The notes under the pieces are model-generated. The model saw nothing but the letters and a program-made list of their open reading frames with translations, did not search any database and had not been told where the DNA came from. A DNA stretch of 31,233 bases from CAYQOX01 sp964419335 (GTDB lineage Bacteria; Hinthialibacterota; Hinthialibacteria; Hinthialibacterales; Hinthialibacteraceae). Position numbers and translations under genes: made by a program. The stretch is from positions 1 through 31,233 of the forward strand of contig CAYQOX010000048.1 in the NCBI GenBank assembly GCA_964419335.1. Direction: 5' to 3'. Each line of letters starts with the position of its first letter. Position 1 is the first letter of the stretch. Shown here one piece after another: positions 8,587-16,436 of this stretch.

Positions 8587-9009
8587 ATGCTAAATAATTT
8601 TAAATTGAAGACGAACGAAGATATCATCGACGGGTTAAATGTCAGCGTGGTTGAAGTTTCTGGTCACGTCGATACGAGCACTTTTCCCGAACTTCAGGAC
8701 CATTTACAAAAATTAGTTGATGACGGGAAGGTTCGGATTATTGTGGAATTAGGACAACTCGAATATATCAGCAGTGCTGGGATGGGGGTTTTAATGGGAT
8801 TGTTGCAAGAAACCCGCAACCAGGGCGGTGATCTCAAACTTGCAAATATGTCAGAAAAAATTCGCCATTTATTTGATATTCTTGGATTTTCACGCTTGGT
8901 TCGCATTTATCCCGATGTCCATTCGGCCAAACAAGCCTTCTTTCAAGATGAAGATACTTTACCAGGCGAAGAGGATCAAAGTACGATGAATGATGATGAG
9001 ACGTTTTAG
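8587..9009 (+). CDS. STAS-domain anti-sigma factor antagonist (RsbV/SpoIIAA type)
   Basis: The 140-residue protein is a single STAS domain with a short acidic tail. The family signature Y-I-S-S-A-G-M-G is at 60-67, and S63 is the residue expected to be phosphorylated. In partner-switching systems the unphosphorylated protein binds the anti-sigma kinase and frees the sigma factor or another client. An RsbW-like kinase gene follows 82 bases downstream, so the two are a likely switch pair. The acidic tail (Glu/Asp-rich, about residues 122-140) is longer than in B. subtilis RsbV. The longer frame starting at 8473 is rejected on ribosome-binding-site evidence. Confidence 0.92.
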   Translation: MLNNFKLKTNEDIIDGLNVSVVEVSGHVDTSTFPELQDHLQKLVDDGKVRIIVELGQLEYISSAGMGVLMGLLQETRNQGGDLKLANMSEKIRHLFDILGFSRLVRIYPDVHSAKQAFFQDEDTLPGEEDQSTMNDDETF

Positions 9010-9091
9010 TTTCTCGCTTTCCATAATGCTTTGTCTTGTCAGGTAGGCATCGGGAAACCCGGGGAATAAACCCATAGGAGGTTGGCGGAAG

Positions 9092-9544
9092 ATGTCTGCC
9101 TCTTCGAAAAAAAAGCCGGATATTGGAATCGAAATCACTGCTAACCCGGATATGCTTGTTCTCATTCGTGGTTTTGCTAACTGTTTGGCTGAGCAACTCA
9201 ATCTCTCTCCTTCAGATGCGTTGAAATTGGAACTTTGTGTCGATGAGGCCTGTTCTAACTCTATCCAAGCAATTCGTCGAATCGAGGGAAATCAACCTTG
9301 TACCAAAGTTCGTATCGAAGTAGAAATTAATCCTGATACTCTCCGCATCATTATTTCTGACGGAGGAGAAAATTTTAATCACTTTTTTCAAAACGCTGAT
9401 CCTTTGTGTCCCCATACCGATCGGACCAAAACCCGAGGATATGGCTTGAAGATTATTAAAACGTTTATGGATGAAGTGATTTATGATCATGATCCTGATT
9501 TAGGAAATCGCTTATACCTGATAAAATTTATCACCAAACGATAG
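9092..9544 (+). CDS. Anti-sigma factor serine/threonine kinase (RsbW-like GHKL ATPase)
   Basis: The 150-residue protein is one histidine-kinase-like ATPase domain. The N-box is VDEACSNSIQA with E52 and N56, the G1 box is D90-G-G, and the G2 box is R-G-Y-G-L with G116 and G118. Proteins of this type phosphorylate a STAS partner and sequester a sigma factor. A strong AGGAGG (9076-9081) precedes the ATG. The upstream STAS gene is the natural substrate. No sigma factor or PP2C phosphatase gene is nearby, so the client must lie elsewhere or be something other than a sigma factor. The uridine-kinase-like gene begins only eight bases downstream and is probably on the same transcript. Confidence 0.92.
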   Translation: MSASSKKKPDIGIEITANPDMLVLIRGFANCLAEQLNLSPSDALKLELCVDEACSNSIQAIRRIEGNQPCTKVRIEVEINPDTLRIIISDGGENFNHFFQNADPLCPHTDRTKTRGYGLKIIKTFMDEVIYDHDPDLGNRLYLIKFITKR

Positions 9545-9552
9545 TACGGTCT

Positions 9553-10206
9553 ATGAACTTAATTAATCATGTTGTCGTTGTTGGCTTGGGTGGCGGTAGT
9601 GGATGTGGAAAATCGACCTTAGTGCATGAATTAAAACGCATCGATCCCTTCGCTATCACGGAACTCAGCCTCGATCGTTATTACCATAACTTGAGCCAAT
9701 ACTCCCTTGATGAAAGGGAAAAGTTTAATTTTGATCACCCCCAAGCCTTGGATGAAGATTTGCTCTTCACTCAACTTAGACAGCTATCGCTGGGATATCC
9801 TGTCGAAGCCCCTATCTACGATTTTGCCACTCACACCCGCATGGGAACCGAACTTCTTGATCCTGGCGACCTTATCCTCGTCGAAGGAACCTTGCTCTTT
9901 GCCTTACCGAAAATAGAAGAATGTATGGATGTACGGGTTTTTCTCGATGCTCCGGATGACATCCGCTTATTACGACGCATTGAACGTGATATGCGTGAGC
10001 GTGGCCGTACTCTTGATTATATTGCCTGGCAGTATGTAGAAATGGTACGCCCTATGTATAAACGTTATATTGAACCCTACAAGGCAAATGCGGATTTTCT
10101 TCTGGATGGAATGAATACGGTTTCTTCTTTGGCAGGGGATTTTTTGAAAAAGATTGCTCCCCTCGTGAGAAAGCCGGGTTGTAAACCTTGCTCAAATGAC
10201 GGGTAA
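9553..10206 (+). CDS. Uridine kinase-like P-loop protein
   Basis: The 217-residue product matches the uridine kinase/phosphoribulokinase family: P-loop GGGSGCGKST at 13-22, L-D-R-Y-Y with D41, F-N-F-D-H-P near 58-63, Y-D-F-x-x-H-T-R near 89-95, and the lid D-M-R-E-R-G-R. Uridine kinase phosphorylates uridine and cytidine with ATP or GTP in pyrimidine salvage; the cytoplasmic enzyme is usually about 210 residues, as here. The start at 9553 follows the kinase gene by eight bases with no clear ribosome binding site, which suggests translational coupling. It is followed by an aldolase-like gene after 50 bases. Another small-molecule kinase of the same family remains possible. Confidence 0.85.
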   Translation: MNLINHVVVVGLGGGSGCGKSTLVHELKRIDPFAITELSLDRYYHNLSQYSLDEREKFNFDHPQALDEDLLFTQLRQLSLGYPVEAPIYDFATHTRMGTELLDPGDLILVEGTLLFALPKIEECMDVRVFLDAPDDIRLLRRIERDMRERGRTLDYIAWQYVEMVRPMYKRYIEPYKANADFLLDGMNTVSSLAGDFLKKIAPLVRKPGCKPCSNDG

Positions 10207-10256
10207 GAGGGTATATTGCATACTATAAAAAAGAATTGAGGCGGAATAGAAGAACA

Positions 10257-11486
10257 ATGGTTGAAAAATCCCTGGATCGTAAGCTGAAGGACATAGGTAC
10301 TAATCCCAATAGCAAAGAGTTTATCATTTGTGATGCGAAGGATGCCGACATGGCGCGTGGGGTTCAATCCTGCGGCCCCGCTTCTCCTGAATACCATCAC
10401 GGAGAGGTTCGATTTCGCACCATTCAAGAATATCGCGAAATGATGCGTCAGGTGGTTCGTCAAGGCTTGGTTGATATCATGTTGATGTCCCCCAGCTCCA
10501 ACGAAGTCCTTACCATCCAAGAACGCTTGTTCGATCACTCGCATGTTTCCCCGGCTGGACGTTGTAATGATACTACAGATATTCATACGTATCGCGGGAG
10601 TTCCTATGCCACGATGCCTTCGCGGCCTTTCAGAACCACCACCATTGATCACTTGCAATGTGGAAAGTACGAATGTACCCCTGAAGAACGCATGGTGGGC
10701 ACCAACCTGGGGCTCTATTCGGTTACTTTCAACAATGACCTGGAGCGTGATGTAGCCACATTGGAGGCTTTTCGTGCATTTCGTATCGAGGCAGAACAAA
10801 AGAACTTTCGCTACTTCCTTGAGGTTTTTGATCCCAACGTACCTGGAACGGTAGATCCGGAAAAAATTGGTGATTTTGTCAATGATTCCATTGTTCGTTC
10901 CTTAGCAGGGGTGACAGAACGTGGGCGTCCTTTATTTTTGAAAATGGTATACCACGGCCCCAAATCGTTGGAAGAATTGGTTAATTTTGATGACTCCTTA
11001 GTAGTAGGGATTCTAGGTGGTGCCTCAGGAACCACGTACGATGCTTTCAAGTTAATTGCCGATACCCAAAAATATGGCGGACGGGTTGCCTTGTTTGGCC
11101 GCAAAATTAATAATTCAGAAAATCAACTCGCCTTTATTCAATTTCTACGTATGATTGTAGATGGTGAGATTACACCCGAAGAAGCGGTTAAAGCTTATCA
11201 TTCGGTTTTACAACAAATGGGAATTCAGCCTTATCGCAGTTTGGAAGACGATATGAAACTCACGGACGTGAGTATGAGTTACGCAAGTACCTCCACGGTG
11301 ACGGTTCCACATACACCTTCAGCAACTCAGCCCACTTCAAATTCATCGAATTCTTCTCAAACCACACAAAGCAATACTAATTCTCGTACATCTCCATTAA
11401 AGGAAAAAGCCCCTGATTTTTCTAAAATGACCCTGGAAGAGAAACTTGAGTTTAATCAACGCGAACGAGATCGTATTTTTGGTTAA
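10257..11486 (+). CDS. Class I aldolase-like TIM-barrel protein with Ser/Thr/Asn-rich linker
   Basis: The 409-residue protein has a likely TIM-barrel core (about 20-320) and an unusual tail. F-L-K-M-V-Y-H-G (K229) resembles the Schiff-base lysine strand of DeoC/LacD/FbaB-type class I aldolases, and GGASGTTYDAF (254-264) with RVALFGRKIN resembles their phosphate-binding end. I recognise the general family but no specific enzyme. Residues about 340-385 are low-complexity Ser/Thr/Asn, followed by a short charged helix, T-L-E-E-K-L-E-F-N-Q-R-E-R-D-R. The ATG at 10257 was preferred to TTG at 10236 because the longer start adds only a basic stretch. It closes the run of rightward genes and is followed by a strong terminator. 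No signal peptide is visible. Confidence 0.6.
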   Translation: MVEKSLDRKLKDIGTNPNSKEFIICDAKDADMARGVQSCGPASPEYHHGEVRFRTIQEYREMMRQVVRQGLVDIMLMSPSSNEVLTIQERLFDHSHVSPAGRCNDTTDIHTYRGSSYATMPSRPFRTTTIDHLQCGKYECTPEERMVGTNLGLYSVTFNNDLERDVATLEAFRAFRIEAEQKNFRYFLEVFDPNVPGTVDPEKIGDFVNDSIVRSLAGVTERGRPLFLKMVYHGPKSLEELVNFDDSLVVGILGGASGTTYDAFKLIADTQKYGGRVALFGRKINNSENQLAFIQFLRMIVDGEITPEEAVKAYHSVLQQMGIQPYRSLEDDMKLTDVSMSYASTSTVTVPHTPSATQPTSNSSNSSQTTQSNTNSRTSPLKEKAPDFSKMTLEEKLEFNQRERDRIFG

Positions 11487-11520
11487 GTTTAATAAGTCAA
11501 TAATTTGGCAATCAATACTT

Positions 11521-11552
11521 AAATGGCAAGAACTTGTTTCTTGCCATTTTTT
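11521..11552 (+). terminator. Rho-independent terminator
   Basis: A perfect 12-base-pair stem, AAATGGCAAGAA (11521-11532) with TTCTTGCCATTT (11538-11549), closes a five-base loop and runs into six T residues (11547-11552). It ends the transcript of the aldolase-like gene. Confidence 0.88.
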
Positions 11553-11773
11553 GTTCGTAGGGGGGTACAACAAAGACGACTTTCTTTTATGGCTTATAAC
11601 TCATTCTATTTTCAAAACTTACCTCTTTGATTTGAGATTCTCCTTCCTATCTAAATGCATAGATACGAAGATTGAGTGACTTATTCCCAAACACGATTTC
11701 TAGAATAACTACTCCAAAAAATGTTACTATAGGTTAACCTAATGAACGAAAAACATGATGAGAAGAGGTTTTT

Positions 11774-12871
11774 ATGAAACGTCGATCTTTTTTACAAACG
11801 ATCTTGAGTACTAGTATGACGGCTTCCATTCTTCCACTTGCAATGGGAGAACATCATTCCTCATTTCGACGGGCTATCTATGGTTTTTCTTCTAAAAATG
11901 AACCTTTCACAACCATGGATGAAAGTGAACTGATTGAATGGCTGCAGGAGCATGCGATCAATGCCGTTTTTGTTTATTCCAATGAAAAAGAAGAAATATT
12001 GAAATTATTGAATGAAGCCGGGATTCACTGCTATCAGGAATTTACCGTGTTTGCTTCCCGTCGTTTATACCAAGAGCATCCCGAGTGGCGTCCTATTACC
12101 AAAGAGGGAGAAGAAATGCAACCCGATGGGTGGTATTACGGGTTGAATCCGAATCATCCTACTTTGCGTAAAAAGCGCTTAGATGATCTGGGTCGGCGTT
12201 TGGAAAATCCTTGGATCCAAGGATTTTGGTTAGATTTTATTCGCTTTCCCGTGCGTTGGGAGAAAAAAAATCCTCGTATTGAACAGGCCAGCTTCGATGA
12301 ACATAGCTTAAACCAATTCGAAAAATTTATAGGAGAAAAATTATCTACGCGTAATTCAATTGCAAAGAAGTCTTCGTATATTTTAGAAGAGAAACTCGAT
12401 AAATGGACTTCATTCAAAATAGAATCCATCCGAAGTTGGGTAGAACAGGCCAATGCTTTAATCAAAGAAAAACGCCCCAATGCACTTACGGGATTATTTG
12501 GTGTTCCTTGGAGGGAAGAGGATTTTCATAATGCGATTCATCGCATTGTGGGGCAGGATTTTCAGGGGCTATCTTCCTGGGTCGATGTGTTTTCTCCTAT
12601 GGTTTATCACCGGCTGCTCGGTCGGGATGTCGATTGGATTGCTACTGTCACCAAATCCGTGAAGCAACAAACAAATAAGCAAGTATGGCCCATCGTACAG
12701 GCGATGAGCCAACCGGATTCTCTCTCCGCCGAAGAGTTTCGCGAAGCGTTATGGACCGGGGCTTCGACTTCAAAAACCGGAGTAATTCTCTTTACCGCCA
12801 AATATGCACAAGAAGAAGAGCGTTGGGAAGATGTAAAGCAAGTGTTCCGAAAGTGCGATGCAAAATTGTAA
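11774..12871 (+). CDS. Tat-exported glycoside-hydrolase-like TIM-barrel protein
   Basis: The 365-residue product begins M-K-R-R-S-F-L-Q, a twin-arginine signal, with a hydrophobic region to about residue 24. The rest looks like a barrel of the GHL/DUF4015-type putative glycoside hydrolases: A-I-N-A-V-F-V near 61-67, the QEFTVFASRR strand, G-F-W-L-D-F-I-R-F-P at 150-159 with candidate catalytic or binding D154, then a strand V-D-V-F-S-P-M-V-Y-H. In that family the F-x-L-D-x-x-R-F-P block is typical. No substrate can be named. GAGG lies five bases before the ATG. It follows a terminator and is followed by a 396-base gap, so it is probably transcribed alone. Folding in the cytoplasm before export is implied by the Tat leader. 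Confidence 0.7.
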   Translation: MKRRSFLQTILSTSMTASILPLAMGEHHSSFRRAIYGFSSKNEPFTTMDESELIEWLQEHAINAVFVYSNEKEEILKLLNEAGIHCYQEFTVFASRRLYQEHPEWRPITKEGEEMQPDGWYYGLNPNHPTLRKKRLDDLGRRLENPWIQGFWLDFIRFPVRWEKKNPRIEQASFDEHSLNQFEKFIGEKLSTRNSIAKKSSYILEEKLDKWTSFKIESIRSWVEQANALIKEKRPNALTGLFGVPWREEDFHNAIHRIVGQDFQGLSSWVDVFSPMVYHRLLGRDVDWIATVTKSVKQQTNKQVWPIVQAMSQPDSLSAEEFREALWTGASTSKTGVILFTAKYAQEEERWEDVKQVFRKCDAKL

Positions 12872-13267
12872 TTTTATAGTAATTTTATAGGCATAGAGGA
12901 TTCATAAACTCGCTTAAGAAAATCTATAAAATTGATAATATAAATCATATAATTTATTTGACCTAAAACAATCGATGGACAGCATGAAAGGGTTGAAGGT
13001 GTAGATAGGTTTTGATAATATGATTTCTTAATTTATATCGAAATGCGTTTGTTAAAATGAATTTAATGATTATTTGTTATCAGCTTGTAGCCAAGGCTCC
13101 TTGTTAAGACTGTAGTGTTGGGTCAAAAAGAGAATGATTCAACACAAAATGGGGAGTCAAGTGGGGTAAATAACATCATGATTGTACGTGCAAAACGTAG
13201 AACCTTCCTTTCTGATTGGTGATTACCCCTTCATTTAAGTAAAAGTTATTTATATGTGAGGCCTCTT
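12872..13267. other. Intergenic region before the cytochrome operon
   Basis: About 396 AT-rich bases contain no coding frame. There is a short direct repeat of AATTTTATAG near 12871-12890 and no clear hairpin with a T-run. The promoter of the seven-gene cluster downstream should lie here, but I could not pick out convincing -35/-10 elements or an operator. Confidence 0.6.
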
Positions 13268-14395
13268 ATGTTATATGCATCAAGCCATCGCGGTGACTTA
13301 TTGTTTGTAACGATTATTCCAAATATAGCCAATCGAATTGAAGATGAGTTCCGAGAGGCTTATCAGGAATTGCATGACTATTTAAAAGCAAGTCAAACTG
13401 TGCTTTTACAAGAGCGGGTTTACGCTCCGATCAAATATTCTGATTTAGTGCATCAAACTCGTGGTTCTATTTTAGAGCCTATAGGAGAGGCGGCTGCGAT
13501 TCCTATTACCTATGTTGAAGGAAGCCCGGTTGGAGAGATGAAATGGGCGGGTATTCATGCCATTGCGGTTCGTCCAGACGATAAGAATCAAACCCGCTTA
13601 TTAGAACGTAATGGTTTCATCTGTGGGCGGATCTATGAAGGAAAAGAGGCACGGCATTTATCCCTTTCCGACGTTGGTCGTTTATTGAAAAAGCGAAAAA
13701 AAGATTGCACCCATGAAACAGAAGAGATCTTTAAAGTAACGCAGAGCCTATTACAAGAACATGATTGGTCCTACAACAATGTATGCCGCACTTGGTTTTA
13801 TTTAGATGATATCCTGGAATGGTATGATGAATTCAACCAGATTCGTAACCAGGTTTATAACGGATTAGGTCTGTTCAATGGTCAGGCGCAGGGAGTCATT
13901 CCCGCGAGTACCGGGATCGAAGGAAAAAATCCGCGAGAAGGTTGCTGTACGCTTGATCTCTTAGCGATGAAACCGCTCCAAAATCACTCTTTTCAAATTC
14001 AGCGATTGGTGAATCCCAAACAAAATGAAGCTCTGGAGTATGGTTCGGCTTTTTCTCGCGGGTTATCGATTGCCATGGATCAATCCGATTATCTTTTTGT
14101 TTCAGGGACGGCCTCAATTGATGAACACGGGGTGACGGTCTATAAGGATGATGTTCGCAAACAAGTTCTGCGCACCATGGAAAACATCGAAGCCTTGATC
14201 TCCTCCCACGGAGCCGGGTTACAAGATTTAACCCAATTAACGGTATTCGTTAAATATAAAGACGATATCGATGTATTTTATGAGTTGGCCGATCAAATGG
14301 GCTGTCCCAAGGAGAGAGCCGTATGCATGATCGCCGATGTGTGTCGCGATGATCTCCTTTTTGAAATTGACGGGAGTGCTGTACTTCCTAAATAG
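13268..14395 (+). CDS. Tandem Rid/YjgF-like domain protein (chorismatase-like architecture)
   Basis: The 375-residue product has a clear C-terminal Rid (YjgF/YER057c/UK114) domain, about 260-375, with L-F-V-S-G-T-A-S-I-D-E-H-G, the R-T-M-E-N-I-E-A-L helix and the L-T-V-F-V-K strand. An N-terminal segment with A-Y-Q-E-L-H-D-Y and a central one with N-N-V-C-R-T-W-F-Y-L look like diverged copies. This layout is shared with FkbO/Hyg5-type chorismate hydrolases, but I cannot confirm their active-site residues, and many such proteins have no known function. No signal peptide is seen, so it is the only cytoplasmic member of the cluster. A GTG at 13256 opens the frame; the ATG at 13268 has GAGG six bases upstream and is preferred. 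The next gene begins 13 bases after its stop. Confidence 0.65.
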   Translation: MLYASSHRGDLLFVTIIPNIANRIEDEFREAYQELHDYLKASQTVLLQERVYAPIKYSDLVHQTRGSILEPIGEAAAIPITYVEGSPVGEMKWAGIHAIAVRPDDKNQTRLLERNGFICGRIYEGKEARHLSLSDVGRLLKKRKKDCTHETEEIFKVTQSLLQEHDWSYNNVCRTWFYLDDILEWYDEFNQIRNQVYNGLGLFNGQAQGVIPASTGIEGKNPREGCCTLDLLAMKPLQNHSFQIQRLVNPKQNEALEYGSAFSRGLSIAMDQSDYLFVSGTASIDEHGVTVYKDDVRKQVLRTMENIEALISSHGAGLQDLTQLTVFVKYKDDIDVFYELADQMGCPKERAVCMIADVCRDDLLFEIDGSAVLPK

Positions 14396-14408
14396 AGCAA
14401 GGTGTACT

Positions 14409-16436
14409 ATGAAGGTTTGTTTGGATTCGTTTCGTGTTCTTAGGTGGGGAGGGCTGAGAAAACTTCTTTTGCGATTTGCTCCTTCCCTGGTTCTATTAAT
14501 GCTATGTTGCCATCTAGCCATCCCAGAAGAATTCATCCCCGATTTTGTTTATGTTCAAATCCCCGCCGAAAATAAACCTGCTAGCGTGAATGGGATGTAT
14601 GTTCCCTCGGATCGTTATGTGGATGGATGCCGGATTATGGCATGTGTAGAAAATGGCGAGCAGCATGTCAATCTCACCCCTGATTTTCTCTCAGCCAAAG
14701 ATCCCGCAATTTCTTTTGATGGAGAACACATCCTTTTCGCAGGTAAAAAAGATGCAGCGAGTACATGGTCGATCTGGAGGATGGATCGCGATGGATCCAA
14801 TAAAATCAATTTAACTCCCGATCTTAAGCATAGCGTTTCGCCCTTATATGTTGGCTCGCTCTTTCATTTAAACGATGAGGTGCCAACAGACCGTATTGTC
14901 TTTGTAAGTGGTGATCATGGATGGATCAATGAATTTGGGCATGGTCTTGCATACTCGCTCTATGTTTGTGATTTGGATGGAAGTCATGCGCGGCGGATTA
15001 GTTATAATTTGAGTGCGGATTTCGACCCTGAGGTTTTACCGAATGGCCGTGTGGTTTATAGCAGTTGGCGGCGCTTTGGTTATCGCGAGGCTCCCCAGGG
15101 TCGCTTCAATCTTTTAGCCATCAATAACGAAGGAACCGATTTGATGCCCTTCTATGGGATTCATCAACCTCCGCGTTTTAAAGAAATGGTTCGCTGGTCT
15201 TGGAAAGACAAGGTTTATTTTATTGAATCGGATTCCATGACCTGGCTGGGAGGGGGGGATTTAGCTTGTGTATCTCTGCGACGTCCCATGCACTTGCATG
15301 AAATCCTTGACGCGCGGAGCGAGGGATTATTTCATACACCCGCCCCGATGCCGGGTGATCAACTTTTTGTCTCCTACCGTGAGAAACGCGAGGAAGCCGT
15401 CTATGGTATTTACCTGTGGGGTGAAACACTACAACCCGTTGTGGAAAAGGAAGATTGGCATTGTGTGGATGCCCATTTCCTTGGAGAGCACCCCCGGGTG
15501 AAAGGGCGCTCAACCGTGGTCAATGATGCGATGACCGCGGGGGCTTATTATTGCATCGATGTCTATGCCAGTACTATCCCTGAAGTGGGAAACCTAAAAC
15601 CGGGGAGTGTAAAAAAGGTTCGCGTAATTGAAGGATTGCCTAGGCTAAAGGATCTTCCGCGGTATAAGGTCCCTGAGGCATTGTGTGTTTCCGGACCGGG
15701 CAGTAATCAATTTTCCGCTACATTGTTTTCACCCAGCCGGATCTTAGGAGTGGTGCCCGTGGAAGAGGATGGATCGTTCTTTATTCAATTGCCAGCAGAA
15801 TTACCCGTAAGTTTCCAATTGTTGGATAAAGAAGGGATGGCATTGTACACGCAACGCGCTTGGACATGGGTAATGCCGCGGGAATCGAGAGGGTGTGTTG
15901 GATGTCACGAAAATTTTGAACTCGCTCCTCCCAATCGCATGATGAAAGCAGTAGAGAAACCGGCCGTACGGCTAACTTTGCCGCCTCAGAAACGGCGAAC
16001 GGTGGATTTTAAGCATAATATTCAACCGATAATCGAGGCGCGATGTTCAGGGACGGACTGTCATTCACCCGGTAATGAACTCCCTAATCTGGATGTAAAT
16101 AAACTAGTTGAACATAAAGATGGTAGTGCTCTCTTCAGCCAAGCTTATGAGAATCTGCTCGGGGAAATTCCAAACCGCGATGATGAGTATTACGTACAGC
16201 CAGGTTCGGCGCGAAAAAGTCCATTGATATGGCACCTCCTCGGCGAAGGATTCGATGAAGAGATTTCCTATTCTTCTGAGGTGACCTTGATGCCCCCGGA
16301 GACGGGTTTAAGCGAAGTAGAAAAACTATTATTCATTGAATGGGTTGATTTAGGAGCGGTGTGGGATAGCCGCACCTTATCGGAACATGTGGCGGAGACC
16401 CAGCCTCAAGATATTGATAAAGGTGACTTATGGTGA
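14409..16436 (+). CDS. Hydrazine-synthase-alpha-like dihaem propeller protein
   Basis: The 675-residue product has a basic N-terminus and a hydrophobic stretch (about 23-38) that should direct export. Residues about 60-430 contain PD40/WD40-like propeller repeats (NLTPD, D-P-A-I-S-F-D-G, D-R-D-G-S-N). A segment resembling the middle domain of hydrazine synthase alpha follows (about 440-520, G-V-V-P-V-E-E-D-G-S ending R-A-W-T-W-V-M-P-R-E). It carries one c-type haem site CVGCH (C496) and, after F-K-H-N-I-Q-P-I, a second CX4CH site (C546, C551, H552). Such HzsA-related proteins occur widely outside anammox bacteria with unknown roles. No hzsB or hzsC is present. AAGG lies six bases before the ATG at 14409; the longer frame from 14337 would overlap the preceding gene. 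The stop overlaps the next gene by seven bases. Confidence 0.8.
   Translation: MKVCLDSFRVLRWGGLRKLLLRFAPSLVLLMLCCHLAIPEEFIPDFVYVQIPAENKPASVNGMYVPSDRYVDGCRIMACVENGEQHVNLTPDFLSAKDPAISFDGEHILFAGKKDAASTWSIWRMDRDGSNKINLTPDLKHSVSPLYVGSLFHLNDEVPTDRIVFVSGDHGWINEFGHGLAYSLYVCDLDGSHARRISYNLSADFDPEVLPNGRVVYSSWRRFGYREAPQGRFNLLAINNEGTDLMPFYGIHQPPRFKEMVRWSWKDKVYFIESDSMTWLGGGDLACVSLRRPMHLHEILDARSEGLFHTPAPMPGDQLFVSYREKREEAVYGIYLWGETLQPVVEKEDWHCVDAHFLGEHPRVKGRSTVVNDAMTAGAYYCIDVYASTIPEVGNLKPGSVKKVRVIEGLPRLKDLPRYKVPEALCVSGPGSNQFSATLFSPSRILGVVPVEEDGSFFIQLPAELPVSFQLLDKEGMALYTQRAWTWVMPRESRGCVGCHENFELAPPNRMMKAVEKPAVRLTLPPQKRRTVDFKHNIQPIIEARCSGTDCHSPGNELPNLDVNKLVEHKDGSALFSQAYENLLGEIPNRDDEYYVQPGSARKSPLIWHLLGEGFDEEISYSSEVTLMPPETGLSEVEKLLFIEWVDLGAVWDSRTLSEHVAETQPQDIDKGDLW

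Noticed and set aside
11446..11679. 77-codon open frame overlapping the end of the aldolase-like gene.
   Set aside because: It runs through the strong terminator at 11521-11552 and has a composition typical of AT-rich noncoding DNA.
11730..11741. Perfect 12-base palindrome TAGGTTAACCTA upstream of the GH-like gene, with a similar TAGGTTAACC at 532-541.
   Set aside because: Several 12-base palindromes are expected by chance in a window this size, and no repressor gene is adjacent.
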